Source of the DNA: Chloroflexota bacterium
Lineage (GTDB): Bacteria > Chloroflexota > Dehalococcoidia > Plut-88900
DNA: 7,152 bases
Direction: 5' to 3'
Assembly: GCA_022572865.1 (NCBI GenBank)
Contig: JACZVB010000065.1
Coordinates: 1 to 7,152, forward strand
Shown here: positions 5,974 through 7,152 of the stretch, one piece after another
How positions within the stretch are numbered: the stretch's first letter is position 1
Layout of the letters: every line of letters begins with the position of its first letter
The notes under the pieces: model-generated
What the model saw: the letters and a program-made list of their open reading frames with translations, nothing else
What the model was told of the DNA's origin: nothing
The model's database searches: none
Position numbers and translations under genes: made by a program

Positions 5974-7152
5974 ATGAGTTTATCAGGCCTTACTGAATAC
6001 ATAACAAGCCACCCGGAATTCCGGGAGCTCTCAAAGGTCTTCCAGGGCAGGCCCTCGGCCCCGGGGCAGCCGGCGCGCCGGAGATGGAGGGGCGTCCTCC
6101 TCGACTCGGCCAAGCCCTGCCTGATCGCCGCCCTGCACCGGTCTTTGCAGAGGCCGATGGTGATTGTCACCGCCCGTTCGGAATCGGCTAAACACCTACG
6201 CGAACAGCTCGAGTTCTGGGCTGCCGACCCGATGGACCTACACCTGTTCCCCGAGCCTGATGTGCGGCCATACGAACGCCAGTCCTGGGGGACCTCAGTA
6301 GCCCTGGACAGGCTGAGGGTTTTGGACATGCTGACCCGACACCAGGGCGGGGCGCCGGTCGTGGTCCTTAGCCTCTCGGCGCTGATGGTGAGGACCCCAA
6401 CCAAGGCATATTTCTCCGAATCATCAAGAGTTATAAAGCCGGGGACAATGGTTGATCCGTCGGCTCTGCTGGAATGGATGGTAGACCTGGGGTATGAGGC
6501 CGATACGGCGGTGGAGGTGCCCAGGACCTTCAGCCGGCGGGGCGGCATCATAGACCTGTTCTCCCCCGCCGAGGAGTACCCGGTTAGACTGGAGTTCTTC
6601 GGGAACGAGGTGGAGAGCCTGCGCGCCTTCAATCCCAAAGACCAGCGGTCCATCGGGCCGGTGGATTCGACTTTCATAATTCCCGCCAGGGAGTCCTTGC
6701 TGGATGTGGCCCAAGACCTCGACGTGCCGGAGATCATGGATGAACTGGGCCTATCGGCCTGCTCGCCTGATGCGTCGGAGCGGATCGAGGAGGACCTGAA
6801 TAGCTACATATTAGGCAGCCAGTTCGAGGGCCGGGAGTCCTACGCCCACCTCTTTTTGCACGGCACCTTCTTCGACTATATTCCTAAGGACACCCTGATG
6901 GTCCTGGACGACATGGTCTCTCTGAAGAGCGCCTATCAGGATATGGCAGACAGGGCAGAGCGGCTAAAGGACCAGCGGGTCGAAGAGGGAGAGCTGCCCA
7001 GAACGTTTCCCAAGCCTTACCCGGACTGGGAGGAGATTGCCGGCAGGTTAGATGGTTCCCAGGATAGCCTGTGCTTGGATGGTTGGGAGCGAGATGGGCA
7101 GGAATCACATCGCTTCTCGGGCTTCGTGCCTGCTCCCAACTTCGGTGGCCAT
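5974..7152 (+). CDS. mfd: Transcription-repair coupling factor Mfd, N-terminal part (cut by window end)
   Basis: Mfd recognises RNA polymerase stalled at DNA damage, pushes it off with its translocase and recruits UvrA for nucleotide excision repair. The 393 codons present cover the N-terminal UvrB-like module and run open to the window edge; full proteins are about 1,150 residues, so the RNA-polymerase-binding domain and the helicase motors lie outside. Visible family motifs are FPEPDVRPYERQSW (92-105), RTFSRRGGIIDLF (184-196) and RLEFFGNEVESLR (205-217) with QRS shortly after. The segment near residues 40-70 corresponds to the degenerate ATP-binding part of the UvrB-like domain and lacks a Walker A motif, as is normal for Mfd. 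ATG 5974 has only a weak GGGGA (5966-5970) close upstream. The gene diverges from the CorC-type operon. Confidence 0.92.
   Translation, partial: MSLSGLTEYITSHPEFRELSKVFQGRPSAPGQPARRRWRGVLLDSAKPCLIAALHRSLQRPMVIVTARSESAKHLREQLEFWAADPMDLHLFPEPDVRPYERQSWGTSVALDRLRVLDMLTRHQGGAPVVVLSLSALMVRTPTKAYFSESSRVIKPGTMVDPSALLEWMVDLGYEADTAVEVPRTFSRRGGIIDLFSPAEEYPVRLEFFGNEVESLRAFNPKDQRSIGPVDSTFIIPARESLLDVAQDLDVPEIMDELGLSACSPDASERIEEDLNSYILGSQFEGRESYAHLFLHGTFFDYIPKDTLMVLDDMVSLKSAYQDMADRAERLKDQRVEEGELPRTFPKPYPDWEEIAGRLDGSQDSLCLDGWERDGQESHRFSGFVPAPNFGGH

Noticed and set aside
5949..6737. Long minus-strand open frame opposite mfd
   Set aside because: The plus strand encodes clear Mfd motifs across the same bases; the antisense product is Ser/Arg-rich with no recognisable domain.

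Overview
The window looks like ordinary chromosome of a GC-rich, free-living bacterium. Ribosome-binding sites are strong (AGGAGG, GGAGGAGG, AAGGAG) and the genes are housekeeping in character. The intergenic repeats (TTCGACA-R-GCTCA type at the left; a GTGCTGAAAAAG / hairpin / CCTGCTAG element in the middle) and the protein families together recall Chloroflexota, perhaps Dehalococcoidia. That placement is an impression from memory and is not proven by the sequence.

Layout. Positions 1-370 are non-coding and hold a cluster of short direct and inverted repeats, then a possible promoter. Positions 371-1964 (+) carry a two-gene NAD salvage unit: a nicotinamidase-like cysteine hydrolase (pncA type) and a nicotinate phosphoribosyltransferase of the Thermoplasma-like type. 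The second gene has no ATG, GTG or TTG start at its expected beginning, but an ATT codon stands 7 bases after a clean Shine-Dalgarno sequence. Positions 1961-2108 form a 148-bp element with terminal inverted repeats and three internal hairpins; it fills almost the whole space between two converging transcription units. Positions 2116-5518 (-) are a three-gene run transcribed right to left: a CNNM/CBS/CorC-type membrane protein, a histidine phosphatase (phosphoglycerate mutase family) and tilS, the tRNA(Ile)-lysidine synthetase. Positions 5519-5973 separate diverging genes and contain hairpins, an AT-rich patch and a possible 30-codon leader ORF. From 5974 to the right edge runs the first 393 codons of mfd, the transcription-repair coupling factor, cut by the window end.

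Function. The left pair would convert nicotinamide to nicotinate and then to nicotinate mononucleotide, feeding NAD synthesis (Preiss-Handler route). TilS makes lysidine at the wobble base of the tRNA that reads AUA, which this genome uses. The CorC-type protein is probably involved in Mg2+ or other cation handling. Mfd couples stalled RNA polymerase to nucleotide excision repair.

I found no convincing new multi-gene system, CRISPR array, tRNA or rRNA. The points most worth checking are the AUU start, the MITE-like element that supplies the stop codon of the nicotinate phosphoribosyltransferase, and the leader ORF overlapping a terminator-like hairpin just before mfd.
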